Assembly: GCF_000445475.1 (NCBI RefSeq)
Contig: NZ_AUPZ01000001.1
Span: 1-64,000 of the forward strand
Length of the DNA: 64,000 bases
Direction of reading: 5' to 3'
Source of the DNA: Sulfurimonas hongkongensis
GTDB taxonomy: Bacteria > Campylobacterota > Campylobacteria > Campylobacterales > Sulfurimonadaceae
Shown here: piece by piece, positions 1 to 8,836 of the stretch
Position numbering within the stretch: position 1 is the stretch's first letter
How the letters are laid out: every line of letters starts with the position of its first letter
Program-made: the position numbers and the translations under genes
Notes under the pieces: generated by a model
Told to the model about the DNA's origin: nothing
Databases searched by the model: none
Seen by the model: the letters and a program-made list of their open reading frames with translations, nothing else

Positions 1-8
1 ACTGACAT

Positions 9-113
9 CCGGAACAAACAAACCGTCACCCTGAACAAACAAACCGTCATCCTGAACAAACAAACCGTCATCCTGAACAAACAAACCGTCATCCTGAACA
101 AACAAACCGTCAT
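9..113. repeat. 21-bp tandem repeat, five copies
   Basis: Five head-to-tail copies of a 21-nt unit (core CCTGAACAAACAAACC, ending GTCAT) lie at 9-29, 30-50, 51-71, 72-92 and 93-113. The last three are identical, copy two is nearly so, and the first is slightly diverged. The array runs directly into a copy of the dispersed intergenic repeat at 114. The unit shares GTCATCCTGAAC with that repeat, so it probably arose by local amplification of part of it. It lies downstream of polA and encodes nothing recognisable. Confidence 0.9.
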
Positions 114-163
114 CCTGAACTTGATTCAGGATCTACCTTAATAATTGTTCAGAGCACTCAATT
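114..163. repeat. dispersed intergenic repeat, partial copy 1
   Basis: The sequence begins CCTGAACTTGATTCAGG, an imperfect hairpin with CCTGAA/TTCAGG arms, and continues through a tail containing TTAATAATTGTTCAGAGCA. The same tail follows the copy at 57.7 kb almost base for base. Only the right half of the element is present; the left half is replaced by the 21-bp array. Confidence 0.7.
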
Positions 164-184
164 AATATTGACGCAGAAAATGTA

Positions 185-199
185 GTAAACCAAGTTTAC
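185..199 (-). terminator. possible weak terminator after polA
   Basis: GTAAAC/GTTTAC arms with a 3-nt loop lie immediately downstream of the polA stop codon on the minus strand. They are followed by an imperfect T-rich stretch. The stem is short and AT-rich, so this is a weak candidate. Confidence 0.3.
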
Positions 200-200
200 C

Positions 201-2918
201 CTACTTCAATTCTCCCCAGTTATCGCCAATATTTACATCAGCTTTTAGTGGTATATTTAACTCATAGATATCTTGCATAATCTCCTGAAATCTTTTTGCA
301 AGAGACTCTGCCTCACTCTCTTTTACTTCAAAGATAAGCTCATCATGGATTTGCAGTAGCATCTTCGCTTCTAGCTTTTCATCTCTTATGACTTTTGCAA
401 TCTTGTTCATGGCAAGTTTTATGATATCTGCTGCACTTCCTTGAAAAACACTGTTTACTGACTCTCTCTCATATGCAGCTTTAAACATTGGAGTTGCATT
501 TTCATAATCAAAATATCTTCTCCTACCAAGGAGCGTCTCTATATAACCTTTGGTTTTAGAAAGCTCTACAATGCTTCTAAAGTAACTCTTAACAGTAGAA
601 AAAGACTCAAAATACTTCTCTATGATATCTTTTGCTTCTTTAGTTGTGATACCTAGCGTATCTGAGAGTTTTTTTTGTCCCATGCCATACAAAAGTCCAA
701 AGTTTACAGTCTTTGCAACTCCTCTTTTACTCTTAGCTTCATCTTCCCCAAAAAGTACAACTGCTGTTTGATAGTGGATATCTTTATCTGCTTTAAATGA
801 ATCTACTAAGACCTTGTCTTGTGAGAAGTGAGCTAGAAGTCTAAGCTCGATTTGTGAGTAGTCTATGCCTATGAGTTTGTTTCCATCTGATGCCACAAAG
901 GCCTCTCTGATTCTAAGACCTAACTGGCTTCTAGCTGGTATGTTTTGAAGATTTGGGTTTTTTGAGCTTAATCTTCCTGTTGCCGTTCCAGTTTGAATAA
1001 ATGAAGTATGAACTCTACTATCTTCATGTTCTTTGCTTAGTTTTAAAAGTGGTTCTATGTAGGTTGAGAAGAGCTTATACACCTCTCTGTATTCCAGTAG
1101 CATCGGGATAATTTCATGAGCATCTTTTAATGATCTTAGAACTTTCTCATCCGTTGAGTAGCCAGTTTTTGTTTTTTTACCAGTCTTTAAGCCTAAGTGC
1201 TCAAAAAGTATAACTCCCAACTGTTTTGGAGAGTTTATATTAAACTCACTTCCCGCTTGAGTGTAGATACTTTTTGTAAGTCGAGCAAGTGTCTCTTTTA
1301 TCTCAACTAAAAATTTCTCTAAAAATGAGCCATCAACTCTGATGCCAACTTGTTCCATATGCAAAAGTGTAGTTATAAAAGGGACTTCAACTTCCATAGA
1401 CTCGGCTATAAGATGTTCGGCATCTTGGAGCTTTAGGCTCTGGTTAAAGAGATGAAAAAGTTTTAGAGTGATAAATGCATCTTCAGCAGCATAAAGAGTT
1501 GCATCTTCGAGTTCAACTGAGGCAAAAGTTTCGCCTTTTTTAACACTCTCTTTAAATGAAATCATTGTGTGACCTAACAGTTTATGTGAGAGTTTATCAA
1601 GGCTTAAAGCACTCTCAGGGTTTATAAGCCACGCTAGTATCATGCTATCTGCATAGACTTCAAATGTGTCTTCACTTAAGAGTTTAGATATAAAGTGCAG
1701 ATCAAACTTGATGTTATGTCCAACTACTTTACTCTTAAAAATCTGCTTTATCGCATCTGCTGCATCTTCTTTGCTTACTTGAGCGGCCATGCCTAGGTAA
1801 GAGTGTGCAAAAGGTACATAAAAAGCCTCTTTATCATTAAAACAAAAACTAAAACCTACTATAGAGTCTTTGTTATATTCTAATCCTGTTGTCTCAGTAT
1901 CAAAAGCCACTACAGTTTGAGGAGTAAGGGATTTTAAAACACTCTTTAACTCTTTTGCATCAGTTATAAGAGTGGCATGAAAGTCAAGCTTTTTGCTCTC
2001 TTTTTTATCATTTGCTAGCTTTGCATTTGCCTTTTTCTCTATCTCATCTGTAAGTATGTCTTTTGCTTTTAGGGCTCTTATTACAGCGTTTTGTTCATAC
2101 TTTACAAGCTCATCATATATGTTTAAAAATGGATGCTCTACATCCATCTTATACTCTTCAAAGTCAAGCTCATCTAAGACATCATCACGAAGTGAGACTA
2201 ACTCTTTTGACATAAATGCACTCTCTTTTGACTCTAATAGCTTTTTTTTGTTCGCCCCATTTATAAGATGCACATTTTCATAGATGGATTCAAGTGAGCC
2301 AAACTCTTTTAAAAGTTTCTCAGCTCCAACTTTTCCAATACCACGGACACCGGGAACATTATCTGCACTATCGCCCAAGATGGACTGATAATCTATAAAC
2401 TGCTTTGGAGTTACACCATATTTAGAAAAACAAGCATCTTCATCCATAACTTTTTTCTTAATCGCATCTACAACTACAACTCTTCCATCATCTATAAGCT
2501 GGTACAAATCTTTGTCATGCGAGACTATGCGAACGGTGTAATCTCTCTCTCTTGCATGCTTTACAACTGTCGCTATGATATCATCTGCTTCAAAACCGCT
2601 ATATCCTAGCGTTTTATAGCCCATTTTATCTATCCAATCTATAGCGATTGGGAGTTGCATTGCAAGCTCCTCTGGTGGAGCTTGACGGTTTGCTTTGTAA
2701 TTTGAATCTATCTCATTTCTAAAAGTGTCACCCTTACTATCAATGGCAAAGATAAGATAATCACTATCGTGCTGTTTTTGCAAAGTTGAGATAAAGTTTG
2801 TAAAACCTGTTAAAAGCCCTGTAGGAAACCCATCTTTGTTCTTTAAGTGTTGTGGAAGTGCATAAAAACTACGAAAGAAAAAGCCAAAAGTGTCTATTAC
2901 TGTTACAACTTTACTCAT
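201..2918 (-). CDS. polA: DNA polymerase I
   Basis: DNA polymerase I fills gaps in repair and removes RNA primers from Okazaki fragments. The 905-residue product has the full three-domain layout: an N-terminal 5'-3' exonuclease (about 1-290), a 3'-5' proofreading domain (about 315-490) and a C-terminal family A polymerase. The proofreading DxE motif is intact (AFDTETTGL), unlike in the many homologues that have lost it. The polymerase motifs are visible as DYSQIELRLLAH (motif A), VNFGLLYGMG (motif B) and QIHDELIFE (motif C). The gene is last on its strand here, with 57 bp separating it from the upstream diguanylate cyclase gene. Identity is secure. Confidence 0.97.
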   Translation of the reverse strand: MSKVVTVIDTFGFFFRSFYALPQHLKNKDGFPTGLLTGFTNFISTLQKQHDSDYLIFAIDSKGDTFRNEIDSNYKANRQAPPEELAMQLPIAIDWIDKMGYKTLGYSGFEADDIIATVVKHARERDYTVRIVSHDKDLYQLIDDGRVVVVDAIKKKVMDEDACFSKYGVTPKQFIDYQSILGDSADNVPGVRGIGKVGAEKLLKEFGSLESIYENVHLINGANKKKLLESKESAFMSKELVSLRDDVLDELDFEEYKMDVEHPFLNIYDELVKYEQNAVIRALKAKDILTDEIEKKANAKLANDKKESKKLDFHATLITDAKELKSVLKSLTPQTVVAFDTETTGLEYNKDSIVGFSFCFNDKEAFYVPFAHSYLGMAAQVSKEDAADAIKQIFKSKVVGHNIKFDLHFISKLLSEDTFEVYADSMILAWLINPESALSLDKLSHKLLGHTMISFKESVKKGETFASVELEDATLYAAEDAFITLKLFHLFNQSLKLQDAEHLIAESMEVEVPFITTLLHMEQVGIRVDGSFLEKFLVEIKETLARLTKSIYTQAGSEFNINSPKQLGVILFEHLGLKTGKKTKTGYSTDEKVLRSLKDAHEIIPMLLEYREVYKLFSTYIEPLLKLSKEHEDSRVHTSFIQTGTATGRLSSKNPNLQNIPARSQLGLRIREAFVASDGNKLIGIDYSQIELRLLAHFSQDKVLVDSFKADKDIHYQTAVVLFGEDEAKSKRGVAKTVNFGLLYGMGQKKLSDTLGITTKEAKDIIEKYFESFSTVKSYFRSIVELSKTKGYIETLLGRRRYFDYENATPMFKAAYERESVNSVFQGSAADIIKLAMNKIAKVIRDEKLEAKMLLQIHDELIFEVKESEAESLAKRFQEIMQDIYELNIPLKADVNIGDNWGELK

Positions 2919-2975
2919 TTAGTTTTCTCTTCTTTTGCATATTCATACAAGGGTCCTTTTTTTAGATCTATTATA

Positions 2976-4511
2976 TCAGTTTTTATAAAACACTACGCGA
3001 TTTTTACCCATCTTTTTTGCTTCATACATAGCTCTGTCTGCAAACTTTAAAATCTCTTCAAGATTTTTTCCATCTCTTGGAATTATTGCCACTCCGATGC
3101 TAGCTCGCACTTGATGCTTAAACTCTTTTACGATGATAGGCTTATTTATCTCTTGTAATATTCTCTCAATAAGTGCATCAAAGTGAGCAAAATTATCTTC
3201 TCTTTTATCTTGACCTCTTACTAATATAACAAACTCATCTCCACCAATCCTCCCAGCTGCATCAAAGCTTCTGATGGACTCTAAGAGCCTGTTTGCAACG
3301 CTCTTTAAAACTTCATCACCATGGTCGTGCCCCTGAGTATCATTTATAGTTTTAAAGTCATCTAAGTCAACAAAAAGAAGTGCTGACTCAGTATTGTTTC
3401 TTTTTGCGTAGTTTATCTCTTGTGAAATTTTTTCATATATATTTTGTCGATTTGCAAGACCCGTTAAAGTATCATAAAAAGCAAGATGTTCTATCTCTTG
3501 GAGCTTTTTTTTCATAAGAGTTATATCTCTATCTATACCTCTATAACCTAGCAGGTTTCCCTTTTTATTAAAAAATGGGGCTCCTCTAGTTAATATATGT
3601 ATTTCATTGTTATCTTTGTGTAAAAGAGTATGTTCAAGGTTTACTATTTTTTCTCCTTTGCTTGAGAGTTCAAAAAACTCTTTAGACACTCTTGTTGCTT
3701 CATCCTCATTCATAAAATCAAAAGGTTTTTTACCTATAACTTCGCTAGGTTCATATCCTAAAATCTTTTTGCATTGTGGACTTACATATCTGTAAGAAGC
3801 ATTGATATCAATCTCCCAAATAAGGTCATCGCTACTCTCTACAAGTTGTTGAAATCTTTTCTCACTCTGTTCTATAAGCCTTGTTTTTTTTTCTTCATAT
3901 CTCTTTAAAATAAAATACAAAAAAACTATAAAAGAGACTATAGCAAGAGTGCCCATTATGGCAGTTTGATATAGAGGTCTAATATGTAAACTATAGGGTT
4001 GCTCTACCACAAGCCCCCAATCTGTTCCTTTTATGGGAGTGTATGATGCGAGAGTTTTTTGGTTTTTATAATCATAGCCAATACCAACTCCGCTCTTTTT
4101 CTCTAAAGCATTTCTCATCGGAGTTGCAACGCTAAGATTGTTTATCTCAACCTTTGGTGGCTGTTTATCTGAGTAGGCTAAAAACTTTATATATTTGCCA
4201 TCTTTGACTCCTAAAAGATACTCTAACCCAAGCTCTACTTGAATGATAGAATTGAAAGTTTTTTGTACTTGAAATATAGTTGCATTTGATGCTTTGTTAT
4301 CAAAATCTTGCTTTTTCGAATATTTTTTATCAAATGTTGCAACATTTGATATCATGCTTGCCATGGAGTAGGTTTTTTCTAAAAGAAACTTTTTTTTATC
4401 TTCCATGAGTCTCTCAAAAAGATAGAAACTAAATAGCACCACAAGCAGCAAAATAGGAGTGACAATAACAAGTAGGATTTTTAAAAAATCAATGTTAAAT
4501 TTTTTATTCAT
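2976..4511 (-). CDS. membrane diguanylate cyclase, sensor-PAS-GGDEF
   Basis: Predicted to make cyclic di-GMP from two GTP in response to an unknown signal. The 511-residue protein has an N-terminal membrane segment (about 12-30), an extracytoplasmic Cache-like sensor region, a second membrane segment (about 190-208), a PAS domain (about 220-340) and a GGDEF domain. The active-site signature is intact (RIGGDEFVIL). An RxxD motif (RSFD) sits exactly five residues before it, the usual position of the product-inhibition I-site. The start was set at 4511 rather than the upstream 4529 because AGGGAGG stands about 5 nt before it. Family and activity are well supported; the ligand is unknown. Confidence 0.9.
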   Translation of the reverse strand: MNKKFNIDFLKILLVIVTPILLLVVLFSFYLFERLMEDKKKFLLEKTYSMASMISNVATFDKKYSKKQDFDNKASNATIFQVQKTFNSIIQVELGLEYLLGVKDGKYIKFLAYSDKQPPKVEINNLSVATPMRNALEKKSGVGIGYDYKNQKTLASYTPIKGTDWGLVVEQPYSLHIRPLYQTAIMGTLAIVSFIVFLYFILKRYEEKKTRLIEQSEKRFQQLVESSDDLIWEIDINASYRYVSPQCKKILGYEPSEVIGKKPFDFMNEDEATRVSKEFFELSSKGEKIVNLEHTLLHKDNNEIHILTRGAPFFNKKGNLLGYRGIDRDITLMKKKLQEIEHLAFYDTLTGLANRQNIYEKISQEINYAKRNNTESALLFVDLDDFKTINDTQGHDHGDEVLKSVANRLLESIRSFDAAGRIGGDEFVILVRGQDKREDNFAHFDALIERILQEINKPIIVKEFKHQVRASIGVAIIPRDGKNLEEILKFADRAMYEAKKMGKNRVVFYKN

Positions 4512-4590
4512 AACATCCTCCCTAGACAAATATTACTCTTATTTAAATATACAAAAACTTAATATCTAGAGATAGATTTTTCTTCTACTC

Positions 4591-5301
4591 CTAAGTGTGA
4601 CACTCCGTAAGTGACTTCTTAGGGTTTACTATATAGTCGTATCCGTTATAAATAGTATATGCACCATACAAAATAACCGCTATTGATGCAAGGCTCATCA
4701 TCATATTTCTAAAGCTTGTTGCACTAGTTAGCGTAGCTAAAAAGCCAAGTCCAAACATTGCAGGGATAGTGCTTAATCCAAAAATAGCCATAACTAAAGC
4801 ACCATATAGTGGGCTTGCTGTACTTGCTGCTGTGATGGCAAAAAAGTAAACAAAACCACATGGCAAAAGTCCATTTAACATCCCTAAAACAAAAAAACTA
4901 AGATTTGATTTTGAGTTTAGAACTTTTTTAAAAGCTCTTTTATAAAGTGATGATGAGGAAAAAGAGTGCTCTATAAGTGTTAAAAATTTAATTTTGCCCA
5001 TCAGAGAGAGACCCGCAAGCATCATGGCAATTCCTGCAAATATCAGCAAAGCTCCATTTGCATTGTTTGAAAAAGTCACAACCCCACCAAGGGCCCCAAA
5101 CATAGCGCCAAGAATAGAGTAGGTAAAGACTCTACCAAGCGAGTATATAAGATGTGCAAAACTTTGTGAGACTTTAGAACTCTCTGGCTCTATTTTTATA
5201 GTAGAGTAGGCAAGAACTATTCCACCACACATTCCGATGCAGTGTCCAAAGGAACCTAAAAAAGCGATACTAATAATGGTTAAAATATTTACAGTTTCCA
5301 T
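4591..5301 (-). CDS. TauE/SafE-like (DsbD_2-type) membrane protein
   Basis: A 236-residue protein with about six membrane segments and an N-terminal GHCIGMCGG motif. It belongs to the group usually annotated as sulfite exporter TauE/SafE or cytochrome-biogenesis-like DsbD_2 proteins. In many bacteria this group sits beside cbb3 oxidase assembly or copper genes and is thought to help metal delivery. Its stop-to-start gap from the upstream NosL-like gene is only 9 bp, so the two are probably co-transcribed. That pairing favours copper handling over sulfite export, but this is inference. Confidence 0.65.
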   Translation of the reverse strand: METVNILTIISIAFLGSFGHCIGMCGGIVLAYSTIKIEPESSKVSQSFAHLIYSLGRVFTYSILGAMFGALGGVVTFSNNANGALLIFAGIAMMLAGLSLMGKIKFLTLIEHSFSSSSLYKRAFKKVLNSKSNLSFFVLGMLNGLLPCGFVYFFAITAASTASPLYGALVMAIFGLSTIPAMFGLGFLATLTSATSFRNMMMSLASIAVILYGAYTIYNGYDYIVNPKKSLTECHT

Positions 5302-5310
5302 AAGCTTTAG

Positions 5311-5817
5311 TTATTTTCCTAAGAGTTTTTTTCTAATGTGAGGATTGTTAAGAGTCTCTCCTCTTAACATTCTTAGTCGCATTGTATCAAAATCTACACT
5401 ACCCTCTACTTTTTTCTCATAAGCCCCAAATCCATATCCCATAGGAGTCTCATCAGTTAGTGAGTAAAAAGCGAGCCTAGCATCTATATACTTTTTCGTA
5501 TCTCTACTCATTACCCAGATTACAGCTTCATCTTTAAATGGCTTATCTTCAAGCCACTTTACAAAACCACCATGATCATGAAAAAACCAAGTTTTTCCAC
5601 TAGGCGAGATAACTTGTGAGACATCTCTTAAGTCATCAATAACCATTCCACAATCACTATCTTGATATCTATTTACAACAAGTTTATATGGAAGTTTTTT
5701 AAAATTTTGCTCCTTTATAACTACCATCTGATTTTTAGATGCAACTAGTAGAAATACACTGACGATAAGAGCGACTAAAGTAAAAACAACTATAAAAGGG
5801 ATAAGTTTTTTTATCAT
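5311..5817 (-). CDS. NosL-like membrane-anchored protein
   Basis: A 168-residue protein with an N-terminal membrane anchor (about 6-27) and an extracytoplasmic NosL-like domain. The conserved pattern is visible: a CGMVI motif near residue 57, then a WFFHDHGG segment, then IDARLAFY and TPMGYGFGAY. NosL proteins bind Cu(I) and supply copper to nitrous oxide reductase, but NosL-like proteins also occur away from nos genes. This copy pairs with a TauE/SafE-like gene 9 bp downstream, suggesting a small copper-handling unit. It is clearly related to the NosL at 30634-31080, which has the same IDARVAFY and TPMAYGFSA blocks. Confidence 0.75.
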   Translation of the reverse strand: MIKKLIPFIVVFTLVALIVSVFLLVASKNQMVVIKEQNFKKLPYKLVVNRYQDSDCGMVIDDLRDVSQVISPSGKTWFFHDHGGFVKWLEDKPFKDEAVIWVMSRDTKKYIDARLAFYSLTDETPMGYGFGAYEKKVEGSVDFDTMRLRMLRGETLNNPHIRKKLLGK

Positions 5818-5992
5818 ATATCAAAATCTCCAAAATTGTATAAACCAAACAAATAACTAAAATTCTTTTAAAAACCAAATATAAAAATCATAAATATCTA
5901 AATAAAAACTATATATTGCATCTTTTATCTATCTAAAAATAAGGATTTGAAATTATATCAACTATGCCATGAGATAGATATTAAAATTAGCC

Positions 5993-6823
5993 TTACGCAA
6001 AGGGATGACAAGCTTCCACTGTATTTTTGAGATCTTGCTTTTGTATATGCGTGTATATCTGCGTAGTCAAAAGTGATGAGTGACCAAGTAGTTCTTGCAC
6101 AACTCTAAGGTCTGCTCCGCCACTAATGAGTGCAGTTGCATAAGAGTGTCTTAAAACATGAGGCGAGACTCCTAGATATCTTTGAGTTATCTTATATGCT
6201 GAGATTCTACTAAGCGGCTCTGCTTTATAGTTTATCCATACTTTTAGAGTATCTTTTGGCTTTTCTTTTATGTACTCATTTATAGCTTGTATAGCTACTT
6301 TTGCGATGGGGACTATACGCTCTTTTTCTCCTTTTGCATGACTAATGCGAAGCCAATCATCTTCTAAGTCTTGAAGCTCTAGTGCCAAGCACTCACTTAT
6401 ACGAGTACCTGATGCATACAAAAACATCAAAAGAGCGTAGTCTCTTAAACCTAACCATGAGCTTCTATCTATCAGTTTTAATGAGTTTTTAAACTCTTCA
6501 TATGTGAGAAACTTTGGTAGTAGTTTTGGGATTTTTGCAAATTTTTGTTTTGTTTTTTGTTCGCTAAAATGGCTCTTATAACAAAAGTCTAAAAAAGCAT
6601 TTACAGAAGAGAGCTTGCGGTTTAGAGTTCTTTTGTTTGTGTACCTTGATAAAAAAGAGAGTATATTTTTAGTATCAAGGTTTATAAGAGGTTTTTTAAG
6701 CTCTTCTTCTATGGAGACTAAGTCACTCATATAAGCCTCGATGCTCTTTTGACTTAGTGCTTTTGTAACGCTAATATACTCCAAAAAAGCTTCTAACTCA
6801 TTACTCAAGTGTGATGTATTCAT
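5993..6823 (-). CDS. Xer-type tyrosine recombinase
   Basis: A site-specific recombinase of the XerC/XerD/XerH type, likely to resolve chromosome dimers. All catalytic residues are visible: Arg in ASGTRISE, the beta-hairpin Lys in HAKGEKERIV, HVLRHSYAT (HxxR), LGHSSLLTT and the nucleophilic Tyr in QIYTH. An N-terminal SAM-like core-binding domain covers about residues 8-90. At 276 residues it is nearer XerC/XerD in length than the single XerH of Campylobacter and Helicobacter, which is about 350, so the subtype is left open. The start overlaps the end of the upstream lipoprotein gene by 23 bp. No dif-like site was recognised nearby. Confidence 0.88.
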   Translation of the reverse strand: MNTSHLSNELEAFLEYISVTKALSQKSIEAYMSDLVSIEEELKKPLINLDTKNILSFLSRYTNKRTLNRKLSSVNAFLDFCYKSHFSEQKTKQKFAKIPKLLPKFLTYEEFKNSLKLIDRSSWLGLRDYALLMFLYASGTRISECLALELQDLEDDWLRISHAKGEKERIVPIAKVAIQAINEYIKEKPKDTLKVWINYKAEPLSRISAYKITQRYLGVSPHVLRHSYATALISGGADLRVVQELLGHSSLLTTQIYTHIQKQDLKNTVEACHPFA

Positions 6824-7799
6824 CTTTTACATAAAAAAGCTTATCTGCTTCAAAAACAAATCCATCATCTATATCTACTTCATAAATGGTATGAGTTTGC
6901 AAATCTTTTGAGACTTCTATAAGATAACCTTGCTTTTCTAAAATATAGAGTTTATCATTATGGATAATAAGACCTAAAAAGTGAGCAAATGGAAATTTTA
7001 TCTTTGCATTTACCTGCAAGTCTGGTGTCAAAGATATAACTTCACCCTCTTTTGTAGTGATAAAAATCTCTTTTTCAAGACTTACAATATCACGCACCTC
7101 ATAACTTACTCTGATCTCTTTAGCTGCCATTGAGAGGATTTTTGTTGAAGTTGCTGCTATTAGTTTATTATCCACTACATTAAAATATATAACATTGTTA
7201 AAGTTATCATCAGTTGAGACTATAGTCGTTCGTAGTTTCTTTTTTGACTCAGAGTTTACGATAACAATCTTGCCATCAAGTGTTAAAAATAGAACTAAGT
7301 CATTCATAAAGTAAGGATTTACTATCCTAGAATCCACGGCAATAGAAGGAGTTCCCTGGACTTGAACTAAAAGAGAGTTTTGTGAGATAGAGTATAGAGC
7401 CATATCATTGTTTGCAAACAAAACAGCTAGTATATCATTTTGTATACTCGCAGCTGCTATAGTTTTTTTAAGATTAAAACTCTTTGTCAAAGTCTTATCT
7501 GCTATAAAATCAATCTTTAGTTTACCATCTATAGTTGAGCTTAAAACCCAACCATCACTACTCCCTAAGAGTCTATATGACTCATCTATCTTAACATCTA
7601 AAAGTCTATCTCTTAGCAGTACTTCTCTACTCTCTAACATTGCACTATCGGATGCAACATCAACAATTGTGCTCGTAGCTTTTCCATAATAAGCCCAGTC
7701 ATCTTTTACATCTTTTGGTTCAAAAACTTTTTTAGAGCTGCAACCTAAAAAAACAGAAGATACAACTATGCCAAGTAGTAGTAATAGTAACTTTTTCAA
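6801..7799 (-). CDS. BamB-like beta-propeller lipoprotein
   Basis: A 332-residue predicted lipoprotein. A signal peptide ends in VFLGCSSKK, with Cys as the likely lipidated residue. The rest is repeating beta-strand-rich segments (for example YSISQNSLLVQV, IVIVNSESKKKLRT, IFITTKEGEVISL), as expected of a PQQ-type beta-propeller. BamB, the outer-membrane assembly lipoprotein, has this form. The upstream neighbour, 4 bp away, encodes a single-pass membrane protein resembling YfgM, and yfgM-bamB is a common gene order. The BamB assignment rests on fold type and context; sequence identity to BamB was not measured. Confidence 0.65.
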   Translation of the reverse strand: MKKLLLLLLGIVVSSVFLGCSSKKVFEPKDVKDDWAYYGKATSTIVDVASDSAMLESREVLLRDRLLDVKIDESYRLLGSSDGWVLSSTIDGKLKIDFIADKTLTKSFNLKKTIAAASIQNDILAVLFANNDMALYSISQNSLLVQVQGTPSIAVDSRIVNPYFMNDLVLFLTLDGKIVIVNSESKKKLRTTIVSTDDNFNNVIYFNVVDNKLIAATSTKILSMAAKEIRVSYEVRDIVSLEKEIFITTKEGEVISLTPDLQVNAKIKFPFAHFLGLIIHNDKLYILEKQGYLIEVSKDLQTHTIYEVDIDDGFVFEADKLFYVKDEYITLE

Positions 7800-7803
7800 A
7801 ACT

Positions 7804-8376
7804 CTATTTCACTCCATAGTGCATGAGAGCATTAGCTATATTTCTTAATGCTGATTCAGATGAGATCTGAGCCAATCTCTCATGAGCTTTTTGTATCTCA
7901 GACTTGCTCATATAGATAATAGCACTTTGGACTAAAGCTAAGTCCCTATATACTGCATCTTTTTTTGAAGCATACTCATCAAGAAGCTTAGCATCTTTAG
8001 CATCTTGTGCAACCTCATAACTAGCTAAATCAGCCACCATCATAGATGATGAGTCTGTTAGTCCTTTCATACTTAACATATCTTTTTTCACAACTGCATT
8101 TGAGTATGTCCAAGCATCATAAAGATCTGGCGATATTTGTTTTATAGTACGTAGTGCCTCAGAATTTTCAGCATCTTCATTTAAAATAGCCAAGGCTTTG
8201 TTTACCTCTTTTATCTCAGACTCTCTATTTATATCATAAGCAATATTTGCAGCTACCACAACTACAATAGCTACAAGACCACCGATGAGAAATTTTTTAT
8301 ATTTTTTTACAAACTTCTCCGTTATAACAGCTTTTTCAAAAAACTTCTCTTCGGAGTTTAACTCTTCTCTTACCAT
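7804..8376 (-). CDS. YfgM-like single-pass membrane protein
   Basis: A protein of about 190 residues with a charged cytoplasmic N-terminus, one membrane segment (LIGGLVAIVVVVAANIAYDI) and a helical, TPR-like periplasmic region. YfgM has this topology, associates with the SecYEG translocon and works with periplasmic chaperones. The beta-propeller lipoprotein gene follows after 4 bp, matching the common yfgM-bamB order. The ATG at 8376 (MVREELN) was preferred because the 25 extra residues from 8451 look non-conserved. Neither start has a strong ribosome-binding site, so 8451 remains possible. Confidence 0.6.
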   Translation of the reverse strand: MVREELNSEEKFFEKAVITEKFVKKYKKFLIGGLVAIVVVVAANIAYDINRESEIKEVNKALAILNEDAENSEALRTIKQISPDLYDAWTYSNAVVKKDMLSMKGLTDSSSMMVADLASYEVAQDAKDAKLLDEYASKKDAVYRDLALVQSAIIYMSKSEIQKAHERLAQISSESALRNIANALMHYGVK

Positions 8377-8526
8377 GTTAATATCGTTTTTAAGACTCAA
8401 AAGTATTCCTTTGTTGCAACATAATTTTATAAGCTTGTAATAATATCGCATAGTTTGTTAATGTTTCATCAAACACATAGATATTTTTTGTTACAATCTT
8501 GCAAAATTATATAATTAAGGTGACAA

Positions 8527-8817
8527 ATGCAAGTAGATGATACGCTATTGAATAAACTAGAAAAATTATCTTTTTTAAAGATTTCAGAAGACAAACGTAA
8601 GGAAGTCATATCTCAGTTGTCTGAGATTGTTAGTTTTGTAGATAACTTAAATGAGTTAAATACTGATGGAGTAGATGACAGTTTTGCAATGAGCGACAGA
8701 GGAACGTATACAAGAGAAGACACTCCACTTTGCGATAAAAACATAAGCGAAGATATTCTCAAACATGCACCACAAAGTGATGATGGTTTTTTTATAGTTC
8801 CAAAGATAATAGAATAA
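8527..8817 (+). CDS. gatC: Asp/Glu-tRNA amidotransferase subunit C
   Basis: The 96-residue GatC subunit clamps GatA and GatB in the enzyme that converts misacylated Glu-tRNA(Gln) and Asp-tRNA(Asn) to the correct amides. The family pattern is clear: an N-terminal helix (LLNKLEKLSFLKIS), a central helical region with LSEIVSFVDNLNELN, and the C-terminal sequence APQSDDGFFIVPKIIE. AAGG stands 6 nt before the ATG. gatB is elsewhere in the window (47457-48881) and gatA is not present, so the subunits are scattered. pilT follows after 19 bp and may be co-transcribed. Confidence 0.93.
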   Translation: MQVDDTLLNKLEKLSFLKISEDKRKEVISQLSEIVSFVDNLNELNTDGVDDSFAMSDRGTYTREDTPLCDKNISEDILKHAPQSDDGFFIVPKIIE

Positions 8818-8836
8818 TTCAAAAAAGGAGTCTAAT

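Noticed and set aside
9-113. CRISPR-like array
   Set aside because: The 21-bp units are directly adjacent with no unique spacers, and no cas genes are present.
5818-5992. dif site beside the Xer recombinase gene
   Set aside because: The AT-rich gap has no convincing pair of 11-bp inverted half-sites with a 6-bp centre.
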